From Nanobdellota archaeon (lineage in GTDB: Archaea > Aenigmatarchaeota > Aenigmatarchaeia > Aenigmatarchaeales > Aenigmatarchaeaceae): 62,102 nt of DNA. The stretch is from NCBI GenBank assembly GCA_018901755.1, contig JAHIDZ010000016.1, positions 1 through 62,102 on the forward strand. The letters run 5' to 3'. Of the stretch, positions 8,678-16,868 are shown one piece after another. A model generated the notes under the pieces. That model saw nothing but the letters and a program-made list of their open reading frames with translations, was not told the origin of the DNA and ran no database searches. Position numbers and translations under genes: made by a program. The first letter of the stretch is position 1. The number at the start of each line of letters is the position of its first letter.

Positions 8678-9751
8678 TTAAATAAGTTTTCTACTTTTTA
8701 ATATTTTTTCCCAAGATATTCCACTTTCTTCAACCAAATTACCAATTGTGTAACGACCTGGGTTAATTTTATTAGCCATCATATATGCTTCTAGCACATC
8801 TTTCTGAGAAATTTCTAAACATGGATAACATACGGGAAGTCCGATTGTTTTGAATGCGTTTAATGTTACATCAAATGAATATTTTGTCTTTTCACCAAGC
8901 ATTTCATATGCAGCTTTAGCACCAAGTGTTCCAACACCAACCTGCTCGCCGTGCATTTTTGGAATTTTTAATATTTGATCTAAAGCATGAGATGTCTTAT
9001 GTTCAAATCCACTAGCCGGTGATGAGTCTCCAGCCAATTGCATAGCTTTTCCTGACATTATTCCTAATTCAATAAGTTTTGCAATAGAATCTTGAGTTTT
9101 ATTTTTAAATTCTTCTGGATTTAGTAAAATTTCCGATGCGCATGAAAACGATATATCAAGTGCTTCCTGATCAACTTTTCTTCCTGTTTTCGATTCAGCT
9201 AACATACAATCATAAACAGCTATTTCATTTGAAAGAATATCCATAACTCCAGAATAATAGTTTCTTGAAGGGGCTTTAAAAATTATATTCGTATCCCCAA
9301 TTAATCCTAATGGCGATTGTGCTTTTTTAGATTCTTTTCCGTTTGTACAAGTAATAGAAGATCTAGATGAAGCAAATCCGTCATGTGAAATTGCAGTTGG
9401 TACAGATATCCACGGGATATCGCAATTATAAGATGCCAATTTTGCAACATCTATTGATTTTCCACCGCCAATTCCAATTACAAAATCTCTCTTTGTTCTT
9501 TTAATTATTGCTTCTGTATAATCAACATTAAATTCATTTGAGTCTGTTATCGCATAACCTTCAACATTATAATCATAATCAGAAAGTATTTTAGCAATTG
9601 TGTCACCAGCTAATCCTTTGGTTGTTTTATCATAAACTAAGAGAACATTTTTACCAAATTCTAGCTCATCACAGAGTTGATATATTTTCTGAATTGCTTC
9701 TGGTCCTATGAATGTATGTTTTTTCATTGGATTTAATGTGTCCAAATTCAT
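8678..9751 (-). CDS. egsA: sn-Glycerol-1-phosphate dehydrogenase
   Basis: 357 aa from ATG 9749-9751 (MNLDTLNPMKKHTF). It reduces dihydroxyacetone phosphate to sn-glycerol-1-phosphate, the backbone of archaeal ether lipids. The NAD(P) motif is VIGIGGGKSIDVAKLA; SVPTAISHDGFASSRSS is the family signature; metal ligands lie in D...H (GFEHKTSHALD and KMHGEQVGVG). A longer frame to 9946 would run across the divergent FKBP gene and the shared promoter, so it is rejected. The palindromic TATA element ATTTAAAT at 9775-9782 fits a leaderless mRNA starting at 9751. Confidence 0.93.
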   Translation of the reverse strand: MNLDTLNPMKKHTFIGPEAIQKIYQLCDELEFGKNVLLVYDKTTKGLAGDTIAKILSDYDYNVEGYAITDSNEFNVDYTEAIIKRTKRDFVIGIGGGKSIDVAKLASYNCDIPWISVPTAISHDGFASSRSSITCTNGKESKKAQSPLGLIGDTNIIFKAPSRNYYSGVMDILSNEIAVYDCMLAESKTGRKVDQEALDISFSCASEILLNPEEFKNKTQDSIAKLIELGIMSGKAMQLAGDSSPASGFEHKTSHALDQILKIPKMHGEQVGVGTLGAKAAYEMLGEKTKYSFDVTLNAFKTIGLPVCYPCLEISQKDVLEAYMMANKINPGRYTIGNLVEESGISWEKILKSRKLI

Positions 9752-9774
9752 TAGAATAGTTTGAACCATAAAAC

Positions 9775-9782
9775 ATTTAAAT
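9775..9782. promoter_or_regulatory. Shared palindromic TATA box, divergent egsA/FKBP promoter
   Basis: ATTTAAAT is self-complementary. Its centre is about 27 nt from the egsA ATG on one strand and 25 nt from the FKBP ATG on the other. Both spacings are those of leaderless archaeal genes, so one box probably serves both directions. Confidence 0.65.
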
Positions 9783-9803
9783 AACATACTTCTATTAGGT
9801 AGC

Positions 9804-10511
9804 ATGAAAGTTAGTGATTTCGTAAGAATAAAGTATATTGGTAAAATAAAAGACGATGGGCGCATCATTGATGAGAATAGTGATATGCCATTAGTTGTAG
9901 GAGAGAAATGGGTAATGTCAGCTTTAGATGATGCTATACTAAACATGGAAGTTGGTGATAAAAAAAATGTAGAAATAACACCTGATATGGCATTTGGAGA
10001 AAGAAACGAAAAAATGATCAGAACTGTCCCACTAACTGAATTCAGAAAACATAATCAAAAACCAGTACCTGGCATGGTAGTTAATGCTGATAATCATCTT
10101 GGTAAAGTTCTATCTGTTTCTGGTGGTAGAGTTAAGGTAGATTTTAATCATCCTTTGTCTGGAAAGACACTATTATTTGAAGTAGAACTAAAAGAAAAGA
10201 TTGAAAAAAATGAAGAAAAAGTAAAAGCAATAATGGAATGGTTCATGAAACCTCAAAATCCAGCAGATAAAGAAATATTCCAAAAAATTGAAATAAAAGT
10301 AAAAGGTAAAGATGTAGAAATACATGTTCCTGCTCTAACAAATTTAAATTCTTTATACAAAAAGAAAATTTCAGAAGATGTAATTAAATTTTTAGGTGTT
10401 GAAAAAATAACATTCTTAGAAGTATTTGAAAAGATTAAAATAGATGAGAAAAAAATCGAAGAATTGAACAGTCAACTACCTGTAAAAAGTATTGAAGAAG
10501 ATAATAATTAG
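9804..10511 (+). CDS. FKBP-type peptidyl-prolyl cis-trans isomerase, long archaeal form
   Basis: 235 aa. The N-terminal FKBP domain (VSDFVRIKYIGKI, MEVGDKKNVEITPDMAFGER) carries an inserted flap domain (SlyD/MtFKBP-like, residues about 80-130), then HPLSGKTLLFEVEL closes the FKBP fold. A further domain of about 90 residues follows, as in archaeal long FKBPs. It helps folding by isomerising prolyl bonds. No signal peptide, so cytoplasmic. Leaderless promoter at 9775-9782. Confidence 0.9.
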   Translation: MKVSDFVRIKYIGKIKDDGRIIDENSDMPLVVGEKWVMSALDDAILNMEVGDKKNVEITPDMAFGERNEKMIRTVPLTEFRKHNQKPVPGMVVNADNHLGKVLSVSGGRVKVDFNHPLSGKTLLFEVELKEKIEKNEEKVKAIMEWFMKPQNPADKEIFQKIEIKVKGKDVEIHVPALTNLNSLYKKKISEDVIKFLGVEKITFLEVFEKIKIDEKKIEELNSQLPVKSIEEDNN

Positions 10512-10540
10512 ATTATATTTCAAAATATAACATACAATAA

Positions 10541-10552
10541 GGCTTAAATATC
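10541..10552 (+). promoter_or_regulatory. TATA box of ftsZ
   Basis: GGCTTAAATATC lies about 45 nt before the ftsZ ATG, leaving a short leader that holds a strong Shine-Dalgarno GGAGGT at 10582-10587. This is one of the few genes in the window with a clear ribosome binding site. Confidence 0.55.
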
Positions 10553-10590
10553 TTTTATGTTAATTATTTCTTATAAAAATAGGAGGTTGA

Positions 10591-11682
10591 ATGCTTATGT
10601 CAAAAATAATAAAGGAATCTAATACTGATTTTGCAGATGCTTCTGTCGTAGATGAAGATCTGAAAAAACTATTAGAGGCTAGAAAAGCTAATATCAAAGT
10701 TGTTGGTATTGGTGGCGCGGGAAATAATACTATTTCTAGAATGATGCAAGTCGGAATCGTAGGTGTTGAGACAATTGCAGTAAATACAGATGCACAAGAC
10801 TTACTTTACACTGATGCTGATGATAAAGTTTTGATTGGAAAAGAATTAACAAAAGGTTTAGGAGCAGGAGCTGATCCAAATATGGGATTAGAAGCTGCTA
10901 AAGAAGATAAAGATGATTTAAAAGAAGCATTAGCTGGTGCTGATTTAGTTTTCATAACAGCTGGAATGGGAGGAGGGACAGGTACAGGTGCGGCAAGTGT
11001 TGTTGCTGATATCGCAAAAAAGATGGGCGCGCTGGTTGTAGCTGTAGTTAGTTTACCATTTGCAATGGAAGGAAGAGGAAGAATGGAAAATGCTAAATTC
11101 GGATTAGAAAATCTTAGAAATGCAGCAGACACATTGATAGTTGTTCCAAATGATAAACTTCTTGAAATTGTTCCAGATGTATCAATAGTTACAGCGTTTA
11201 AAGTTTCTGATGAAATTCTAGTAAATGCAGTAAAGGGAATAGCTGAACTGATTACAAAACCTGGATTAGTTAATTTAGACTTTGCAGACGTAAAAGCTGT
11301 AATGGGATCAGGTGGCTTCTCTATGATAGGTTTAGGTGAATCAGATACAGAAAATAGAGCATTGGAATCTGTTGAAAAGGCATTAAATAATCCACTACTT
11401 GATGTAGACATACAAGGTGCTAAAGGTGCTTTGGTAAATGTTGTCGGTGGTGCAGAAATGACAATAAAAGAATGTCAGCAAATTGTAGAAGCAATTTCTT
11501 CAAAACTTTCTGAAGATGCAAAAGTCATATGGGGTGCTCAGATTGATAAAGAACTTGGTGAGAAGGTAAGAGCAATGATTGTTGTCACCGGAGTACTAGG
11601 CGACCAGAAATTTGACGATGGTACTATAACAAAAGGAAAGCAGAGAGAAATTGAGAAAATCTTAGGAATAGACTTCATGTAA
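10591..11682 (+). CDS. ftsZ: Cell division GTPase FtsZ
   Basis: 363 aa tubulin homologue that polymerises with GTP at the division site. Visible motifs are GIGGAGNNTISRM, NTDAQDL, the tubulin signature GGGTGTGAA near residue 128, and NDKLLEIV. A Met three codons in (10597) is a competing start: GGAGGT ends 3 nt before 10591 and 9 nt before 10597, so the second start has the better spacing. The long ORF on the opposite strand within this gene is a coding shadow. Confidence 0.95.
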   Translation: MLMSKIIKESNTDFADASVVDEDLKKLLEARKANIKVVGIGGAGNNTISRMMQVGIVGVETIAVNTDAQDLLYTDADDKVLIGKELTKGLGAGADPNMGLEAAKEDKDDLKEALAGADLVFITAGMGGGTGTGAASVVADIAKKMGALVVAVVSLPFAMEGRGRMENAKFGLENLRNAADTLIVVPNDKLLEIVPDVSIVTAFKVSDEILVNAVKGIAELITKPGLVNLDFADVKAVMGSGGFSMIGLGESDTENRALESVEKALNNPLLDVDIQGAKGALVNVVGGAEMTIKECQQIVEAISSKLSEDAKVIWGAQIDKELGEKVRAMIVVTGVLGDQKFDDGTITKGKQREIEKILGIDFM

Positions 11683-11733
11683 ATCAGAATTTAAATAAAT
11701 AGAGTCGTATAAATAGATTTTCATATAAAATAA

Positions 11734-11746
11734 GGTTTAAATACTT
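11734..11746 (+). promoter_or_regulatory. TATA box of the secE-spt5-rpl11 operon
   Basis: GGTTTAAATACTT is about 35-40 nt before the secE ATG at 11780 and resembles the rpl1 promoter core CTTTAAATACC. Confidence 0.6.
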
Positions 11747-11779
11747 CTCTGTCTAATAGAAATTAGTTTACGTGATTAT

Positions 11780-12064
11780 ATGGAAGATTCACAGCCAGAA
11801 CATAATATTGAAGAGAAAGTATTAGAAGAACAGAAACCTGTTGAAAAACCAGAAGAAAGGAAACAGGAAAAACCTAAAGAAAAAGGACCTAGCATATTTT
11901 TAAAACTAAAAAACAAAATTGGTCAATGGAGACGAACTATCGCAGTTGCTAGAAAACCTGGTAAAGAAGAATTTTTAGCATCTATAAAAATAACAGGAGT
12001 AGGTATATTATTATTAGGATTCATTGGATTTGTTATATACCTAATATACCATTTGGTGTGGTAA
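11780..12064 (+). CDS. secE: SecE / Sec61-gamma translocase subunit
   Basis: 94 aa. About 45 residues of charged Glu/Lys/Pro-rich extension precede the conserved amphipathic helix (RRTIAVARKPGKEEFL) and one membrane helix (GVGILLLGFIGFVIYLIY). It clamps the SecY channel in the cytoplasmic membrane. The stop is immediately followed by the spt5 ATG (12065), a very common archaeal order. The N-terminal extension is longer than in most archaeal SecE proteins, which are around 60 aa. Confidence 0.9.
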   Translation: MEDSQPEHNIEEKVLEEQKPVEKPEERKQEKPKEKGPSIFLKLKNKIGQWRRTIAVARKPGKEEFLASIKITGVGILLLGFIGFVIYLIYHLVW

Positions 12065-12508
12065 ATGATATACATACTAAGAACAACAGTTGGACGAGAG
12101 AACGCAGTTATGACTACTCTTACGAGTAGAGTTAGAGCAGATATGGGAATAAAATCAGTTTTCCATCCACAAGAATTAAAAGGTTATATTTTTATTGAAG
12201 CAGTAGATTTAGATGTTTTAGATGATATATTAAAAAATCTTCCTCATATTAGAGGATTGATTCGTAAGGATGTTCCTATTGCTGAAATTCAAAGATTTTT
12301 AGAAGAAAAGAAAGTTAATATTAAAGTTGAAAAAGGAGATATTGTCGAAGTTATCGGCGGTCCATTTAAAAATGAAAAAGGTAAAGTAACTAGAGTCGAT
12401 GAATCAAAGGAAGAAATAACAATTGAGCTATTAGAAGCTGCAATATCTATTCCTATTACAGTTGATATTAAATCTGTTAAAGTTATGGCAGAAAAAAAGG
12501 TTGAATAA
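12065..12508 (+). CDS. spt5: Transcription elongation factor Spt5 (NusG family)
   Basis: 147 aa. NGN domain (YILRTTVGRENAVMTTL, GYIFIEA) followed by a KOW domain (KGDIVEVIGGPFKNEKGKV). It binds RNA polymerase, usually with Spt4, to promote processivity. Directly coupled to secE upstream and separated from rpl11 by 1 nt. Length is normal for archaea. Confidence 0.95.
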   Translation: MIYILRTTVGRENAVMTTLTSRVRADMGIKSVFHPQELKGYIFIEAVDLDVLDDILKNLPHIRGLIRKDVPIAEIQRFLEEKKVNIKVEKGDIVEVIGGPFKNEKGKVTRVDESKEEITIELLEAAISIPITVDIKSVKVMAEKKVE

Positions 12509-12509
12509 A

Positions 12510-13022
12510 ATGGCAAAAACAACAATTAAATTATTAGTAAGTGGTGGAAAAGCGTCAGCAGGCCCACCTTTAGGACCATCGCTTGCTCCAATGAAATTAA
12601 ACATAGCAGATGTGGTTGCTAAGATTAATGAAATGACTAAAGATTTTTCTGGCATTGATGTTCCAGTAGAAGTTATAATTGATAAAGATACTAAAGAATT
12701 TGAAATTAAAATTGGTTCACCTCCAATCGCCTCGCTAATTAAAAAAGAACTTAAGGTTGAAAAATTAGCAAGAGCTGCCTGGGGAACATATACGCCTAAA
12801 GAAGGGGAAAAAGTAGTAGAATTCCATGAAGATATTTCTTTTGACCAGGTTGTTAAAATTGCAAAATCTAAAGAAGTTGCTCTTATGACACACATATTCA
12901 AAAATGCTGTAAAGGAAGTAATTGGAACTTGCTTAAGTTGCGGTGTAACAATAAATGGAAAAAACCCTAAAGAAATACTAAGAGAAATAAATGCTGGCAA
13001 CTTTGACGATCAATTAAAGTAA
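12510..13022 (+). CDS. rpl11: Ribosomal protein uL11
   Basis: 170 aa from ATG 12510 (MAKTTIKLLVSGGKASAGPP). Contains the uL11 signature GPPLGPSLAP and the C-terminal rRNA-binding domain (GTCLSCGVTINGKNPKE). The longer frame starting at 12462 would overlap spt5 and lacks homology, so the MAKTT start is chosen. Part of the GTPase-associated centre of the large subunit. Operon secE-spt5-rpl11. Confidence 0.95.
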   Translation: MAKTTIKLLVSGGKASAGPPLGPSLAPMKLNIADVVAKINEMTKDFSGIDVPVEVIIDKDTKEFEIKIGSPPIASLIKKELKVEKLARAAWGTYTPKEGEKVVEFHEDISFDQVVKIAKSKEVALMTHIFKNAVKEVIGTCLSCGVTINGKNPKEILREINAGNFDDQLK

Positions 13023-13027
13023 TTCTT

Positions 13028-13642
13028 ATGAAAGGAATCGTGCCCTACAAAACAGCAACTGGTAGGGAATTAAAAATTGAATATAATTTTAATATAATTT
13101 CTCCAGAAGATGTTCCAACAGATAAAGAAACGTTCTCTCAGGCGTGTAAAGATGGGTGTAAAAATTACAATAAAAAATGGTCATGCCCTCCGTGTTCTCC
13201 TGATTTCAAAAAAATGAAACATAAAAAATATCTTTTATTATTTTTGTTAAAAATAAATGGAAAAGACTTTTCAGACTGCGACGAATGGATGAAAGTTAAA
13301 GCAATTAATGCAATCTTAAAACCTAAAGTTGATAAAATCGCGAAAAGTATAGAACATAAATTTAACGGATATGCTTATATTTCTGGTGCTTGCCGAATCT
13401 GTAAAGAGTGCGCAAAGAAAACAAATGATCCATGTAAATATCCTAGTAAGTTAAGATATAGTTTAGAAGCAGTTGGTATTGATTGTAATAAACTAATTGA
13501 AAATGCTTTAAACATGAAATTTTGCTGGTATAAGAAAAACGAGCCATACGAATACGGTGCTGTTATTGGTGGTGTAGAACTCGATGATAAAATTGGATCT
13601 AGTAAAATTGAAAATATGATTTTAAATTTAATAAAGGTGTAG
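13028..13642 (+). CDS. DUF2284 metal-binding protein
   Basis: 204 aa, starting 5 nt after rpl11. Two Cys clusters are visible: CKDGCKNYNKKWSCPPCSPDF and CRICKECAKKTNDPC, the hallmark of predicted metal-binding DUF2284 proteins, possibly Fe-S. The function is unknown. Its place in the tail of the ribosomal operon suggests co-transcription, not necessarily a translation role. Confidence 0.8.
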   Translation: MKGIVPYKTATGRELKIEYNFNIISPEDVPTDKETFSQACKDGCKNYNKKWSCPPCSPDFKKMKHKKYLLLFLLKINGKDFSDCDEWMKVKAINAILKPKVDKIAKSIEHKFNGYAYISGACRICKECAKKTNDPCKYPSKLRYSLEAVGIDCNKLIENALNMKFCWYKKNEPYEYGAVIGGVELDDKIGSSKIENMILNLIKV

Positions 13643-13649
13643 TTAAATT

Positions 13650-14183
13650 ATGAAAGACATCGAAACTGAAGTAAGAAGTTTTCTAACAAAAGAACAATAT
13701 GACAAACTATTAGATTTCTTTAAGAAAAATGGAGAATTTGTTAAAAAAGATTATCAGATTACATACTATTTCACCGGTGAACAGGATCTAAGGATTCAGA
13801 AAAATGACTTCTTTTCAAAAATATGGCTTAAAGGTGGAAAGATACATGATGATTTTAGAAAAGAATTAGAAATAATATGCAAGAAAGAAGATTTTAAAAA
13901 AGCTGAAGAATTGTTTACTAGTTTAGGATATGAAATAAAAATAAAATGGTTCCGAGATAGGCAAGAATTCAAATGGGAAGGCATAGACGTAATGATTGAT
14001 TTTACAAAAGGATATGGATACATTATCGAATTAGAACAGATGTGTTCTGAAAATGAAAAAGAAAAAGTAATTGCTATGCTAAAGGAAAAGATGAAAAAAC
14101 TTGAAATTACAATAACACCAAAAGAAGAATTTGATGCTAAATTCAAATTTTATTCTGAAAACTGGAAAACATTAATAAATTAA
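13650..14183 (+). CDS. CYTH-domain protein (class IV adenylate cyclase-like)
   Basis: 177 aa. Begins with the CYTH-type ExE motif (IETEVRSF) and has alternating charged beta strands (KDYQITYYF, DLRIQK, IWLKGG, FRKELEI, KWFRDRQEFKW, VMIDFTKGYGYIIELEQ) expected for a triphosphate-tunnel fold. Family members act on triphosphorylated substrates (thiamine triphosphate, inorganic triphosphate, ATP); which one is not clear. Follows DUF2284 by 7 nt, so it is probably the last gene of the operon. Confidence 0.75.
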   Translation: MKDIETEVRSFLTKEQYDKLLDFFKKNGEFVKKDYQITYYFTGEQDLRIQKNDFFSKIWLKGGKIHDDFRKELEIICKKEDFKKAEELFTSLGYEIKIKWFRDRQEFKWEGIDVMIDFTKGYGYIIELEQMCSENEKEKVIAMLKEKMKKLEITITPKEEFDAKFKFYSENWKTLIN

Positions 14184-14245
14184 ATGCCCCCATGTTATAG
14201 AAAATATATGTAACAAAACTTTTAAATATCTTTAATTTAACCAAT

Positions 14246-14665
14246 TTAATCGTTCTGATATTCTTGCCAACCTTGTTCAATAAACTGCTCTTCTATTCCG
14301 ACGGTCTTGGCCCATTTCACATATTCTTTCTTGAATAGTTCATGGAATCTTTCGGTTTTTTCTCGATAGATAACACTGTGAATATCAGATGGAAAGTCTG
14401 GATCCAATAAGAATTTTTCATATTGTTTATAACTTTCATTTCCAGCTAGAATTTCTTCTCTTATTATTTGCTTCTTGGTTAAGGTGATTGGACTGTTGCC
14501 TATCATCGCAGCTCTTTGATTATATCCAATAAAAGCATGTGCAATGACTTCATGTATGTACAAATCTGTAGCATCTTTTGAAAGATTCATTCCATGAAGT
14601 TCGTTCATCTCTTTTTCATGATTTTGAAATATTTCTTTGGCATCTGGAATTGCTATATCAGACAT
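14246..14665 (-). CDS. Hypothetical protein with HExxxH
   Basis: 139 aa, no family recognised. The central helix holds HEVIAH (HExxxH) followed by a downstream REEILAGNE segment. The spacing differs from the HExxH of zinc metallopeptidases, so enzymatic function is only a possibility. No signal peptide or membrane helix. It is divergent from the rpl1 operon, sharing the short region 14666-14748. Confidence 0.55.
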   Translation of the reverse strand: MSDIAIPDAKEIFQNHEKEMNELHGMNLSKDATDLYIHEVIAHAFIGYNQRAAMIGNSPITLTKKQIIREEILAGNESYKQYEKFLLDPDFPSDIHSVIYREKTERFHELFKKEYVKWAKTVGIEEQFIEQGWQEYQND

Positions 14666-14685
14666 AATATTGACTTAGGAATAAA

Positions 14686-14697
14686 ACTTTAAATACC
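14686..14697 (+). promoter_or_regulatory. TATA box of the rpl1-rpl10-rpl12 operon
   Basis: ACTTTAAATACC is 52-63 nt before the rpl1 ATG, predicting a leader of roughly 30 nt that contains a hairpin. Confidence 0.55.
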
Positions 14698-14716
14698 TTT
14701 AATTCTAATAACATCT

Positions 14717-14732
14717 TACTGTTTCGACAGTA
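14717..14732 (+). promoter_or_regulatory. Leader hairpin before rpl1
   Basis: TACTG and CAGTA (14717-14721, 14728-14732) form a perfect 5-bp stem with loop TTTCGA, close to the predicted mRNA 5' end. Ribosomal protein uL1 is known to repress its own mRNA in archaea and bacteria by binding a structured leader or early coding site; whether this hairpin is that site is untested. Confidence 0.4.
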
Positions 14733-14748
14733 GCAGAGTGCGTTAACT

Positions 14749-15372
14749 ATGTTTATAGAACAGATAAAACAAGCTAGAAATAGTACAAGAAAATTCAGAC
14801 AATCATTTGACTTAATCATAAGTCTAAAAAATATGGATCTGAAGAAACCTGAAAACAGAATTAAAACTGAAATTCTATTACCTAAAGGATTAGGAAGATT
14901 AGTAAAAACTTGTATAATCGCTGATACTCTATTAACACAGGCAAAAACTCTTGAAAATGTAATTGTTCTAAAGAAAGAAGATGTAGAAAGAATGAATAAA
15001 AAGGAAGTTAAAAGACTAGCTAGAGAAGCTGGCGCATTTATTGCTGAACCCTCACTTATGCCTTTAATTGGTAAACAGATGGGCCCAATACTTGCTCCAA
15101 GGAACAAAATGCCTAAGCCTGTTCCACCAACAATATCTGATTTAGCTCCAATTGTTAAGAGAAATTCAAATTCAGTAAGAATTGCTTTAAAAGATTCTCC
15201 TGTTATTCAACTTCCTCTCGGAACTGAAGAAATGAGCGATGAAGACATTAATGAAAATGCTATGGCTGTAATTAATTCTATTAAAACAATTTTACCAAAA
15301 GGAACAGATCAAATTAAAGCAATTACAATAAAGACGTCTATGGGCAAACCAATAAAGGTGATGAAATGGTAG
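14749..15372 (+). CDS. rpl1: Ribosomal protein uL1
   Basis: 207 aa. Typical archaeal uL1 with FIEQIKQARNS..RKF, LPKGLGR and the central domain GKQMGPILAPRNKMPKPVP. It forms the mobile L1 stalk near the E site. Its last codons overlap rpl10 by 7 nt, indicating coupled translation. First gene of the stalk operon. Confidence 0.95.
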   Translation: MFIEQIKQARNSTRKFRQSFDLIISLKNMDLKKPENRIKTEILLPKGLGRLVKTCIIADTLLTQAKTLENVIVLKKEDVERMNKKEVKRLAREAGAFIAEPSLMPLIGKQMGPILAPRNKMPKPVPPTISDLAPIVKRNSNSVRIALKDSPVIQLPLGTEEMSDEDINENAMAVINSIKTILPKGTDQIKAITIKTSMGKPIKVMKW

Positions 15373-16139
15373 GACGTGACTCAATAAGACCTGAAAAAAT
15401 TAAATTTGTTGAAGATTTAGCTATTATGATTACTAAAAATCCAGTTGTTGGATTATATGATGCTCATAAAATGCCTTCATCTGCATTACAGAAAATAAAA
15501 TACGAACTATATGGAAAGGCTATAATACGATCTGTAAAAAAATCTTTATTGTTAAGAGCACTAGAAAAATCAAATAAAAAAGAATTAATAGATAAAATAC
15601 CAGAACAACCTGGAATAATGATTACTGAAATGAATCCATTCAAGCTCTACAAAATTATTGATAGAAGCAAATCAAATATGAATGCTAAACCTGGTGATAT
15701 CGCTCCAGAAGACATAGAAATAAAATCTGGTCCTACTGATTTAATGCCAGGACCGGCAATAACCACACTATCAAAAGCAGGACTACAACCAAAAGTAGAA
15801 GGTGGAAAAATCGCTATACTTAGAGATAAGGTTGTATGCAAAGCTGGAAGTGTAATAACTTTAGATTTAGCATCTGTACTTGGAATGTTAAAAATTTCAC
15901 CAATACCTGTTGGATTAAATGTAACATCTGTTTATGAAGATGGAATAATTTATGGTAAAGATGTATTATCAATAGATGATGTAAAATTAACAGCAGATTT
16001 AATTAATGCTTACTGGAACTCGATAAACTTGGCAGTAGAAATCGGTTTCGTTACAAAAGAAACAGTAGAAATAATGATAGGTAGAGCCGTTAGAGGAGCC
16101 ATGTCACTTGAGAGTTTAACGAATAAAGGAGGTAACTAA
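15366..16139 (+). CDS. rpl10: Ribosomal protein uL10 (P0), shortened C-terminus
   Basis: 257 aa. The rRNA-binding domain is intact ([31 protein letters not shown]), as is the inserted archaeal domain ([14 protein letters not shown]). The C-terminal spine that binds P1 dimers is short: about one [17 protein letters not shown]-type helix, then the protein ends. There is no acidic linker or GLGALFG tail, which usually bring archaeal uL10 to about 330 aa. There is an AGGAGG-like ribosome site for rpl12 in its last codons. Confidence 0.92.
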   Translation: MVGRDSIRPEKIKFVEDLAIMITKNPVVGLYDAHKMPSSALQKIKYELYGKAIIRSVKKSLLLRALEKSNKKELIDKIPEQPGIMITEMNPFKLYKIIDRSKSNMNAKPGDIAPEDIEIKSGPTDLMPGPAITTLSKAGLQPKVEGGKIAILRDKVVCKAGSVITLDLASVLGMLKISPIPVGLNVTSVYEDGIIYGKDVLSIDDVKLTADLINAYWNSINLAVEIGFVTKETVEIMIGRAVRGAMSLESLTNKGGN

Positions 16140-16140
16140 A

Positions 16141-16431
16141 ATGGAAATGATATATGCAGCAATGTTACTTCACAGTGTAAAGCAACCAATAAACGAAGAC
16201 AACCTTAAAAAGGTTTTAACTTCAGTTGGAGCTCAGGTAGAAGAAGCTAAAATAAAAGGAGTAGTTGCATCACTTGAGGGAATTAACATTGAAGAAGCAA
16301 TAACAAAGGCAGCAATGCCAGTTGCGGCAGCATCTGCACCAGTAGCTGAGAAAAAAGAAGAACATCACGAAGAAGATACAGCTAAGAAAGCAGAAGAAGC
16401 AGCAGCAGGATTAGGCGCACTATTTGGATAA
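16141..16431 (+). CDS. rpl12: Ribosomal protein P1 (archaeal L12)
   Basis: 96 aa. N-terminal dimerisation helices ([26 protein letters not shown]), an Ala/Glu-rich hinge, and the conserved C-terminal GLGALFG that contacts elongation factors. Starts 1 nt after rpl10 with AAAGGAGGTAAC upstream. The downstream sequence TTTTATTCTTTTCCT gives T-rich termination. Confidence 0.95.
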   Translation: MEMIYAAMLLHSVKQPINEDNLKKVLTSVGAQVEEAKIKGVVASLEGINIEEAITKAAMPVAAASAPVAEKKEEHHEEDTAKKAEEAAAGLGALFG

Positions 16432-16476
16432 GGATTTTATTCTTTTCCTATGAATCCAATATGTCTAATCTTGACA

Positions 16477-16860
16477 CTATTTTAGTTTAGCTAATATCTT
16501 TTGAGGATTTTTCAATTGGTGCTCCCAAATTCTTACGACTTTCCAACCTCTTTTTCTGAGAGTTTTTGCGACAAGTTTGTCTCTTGTTTTGTTTCTTTTG
16601 ATTTTGGGCGTCCAATATTTCACATTGGTTGACGGCATTCTGCAATGCGTTTTGCAACCATGCCAAAAACAACTGTCAATAAAAATAGCTGTTCTCTTAG
16701 AGGGAATAATCATGTCTGGTTTTCCAAAAACATTATAATTAACGCGATATTTTATTTTATGATTTCTTAAGATTTTTTTAAATTTAATTTCCAGTTTAGT
16801 ATTCTTTGGGCGTATTTTCGACATTATTTCGCTTCTTTTTCTCTTAGAAATATTATCCAT
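16477..16860 (-). CDS. vsr: Very short patch repair endonuclease (Vsr)
   Basis: 127 aa. The whole Vsr signature is present: RSEIMSKIRPKNTKLE, GKPDMIIPSKRTAIFIDSCF, WHGCKTHCRMP, YWTPKIKRNKTRD and the C-terminal RGWKVVRIWEHQL. Vsr nicks next to T in T:G mismatches formed when 5-methylcytosine deaminates. It follows the endonuclease gene by 8 nt on the same strand, completing an m5C restriction-modification module. Confidence 0.93.
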   Translation of the reverse strand: MDNISKRKRSEIMSKIRPKNTKLEIKFKKILRNHKIKYRVNYNVFGKPDMIIPSKRTAIFIDSCFWHGCKTHCRMPSTNVKYWTPKIKRNKTRDKLVAKTLRKRGWKVVRIWEHQLKNPQKILAKLK

Positions 16861-16868
16861 CTAATCAC

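Noticed and set aside
9752-9946. N-terminal extension of egsA
   Set aside because: It would overlap the divergent FKBP gene and the shared promoter and has no similarity to dehydrogenase N-termini.
10806-11411. Long ORF on the opposite strand within ftsZ
   Set aside because: Ser/Thr/Ala-rich shadow of a GC3-poor gene; ftsZ itself is fully conserved over the same bases.
12462-12509. 16-codon N-terminal extension of uL11
   Set aside because: It overlaps spt5 and uL11 proteins begin at MAKTT-like sequence.
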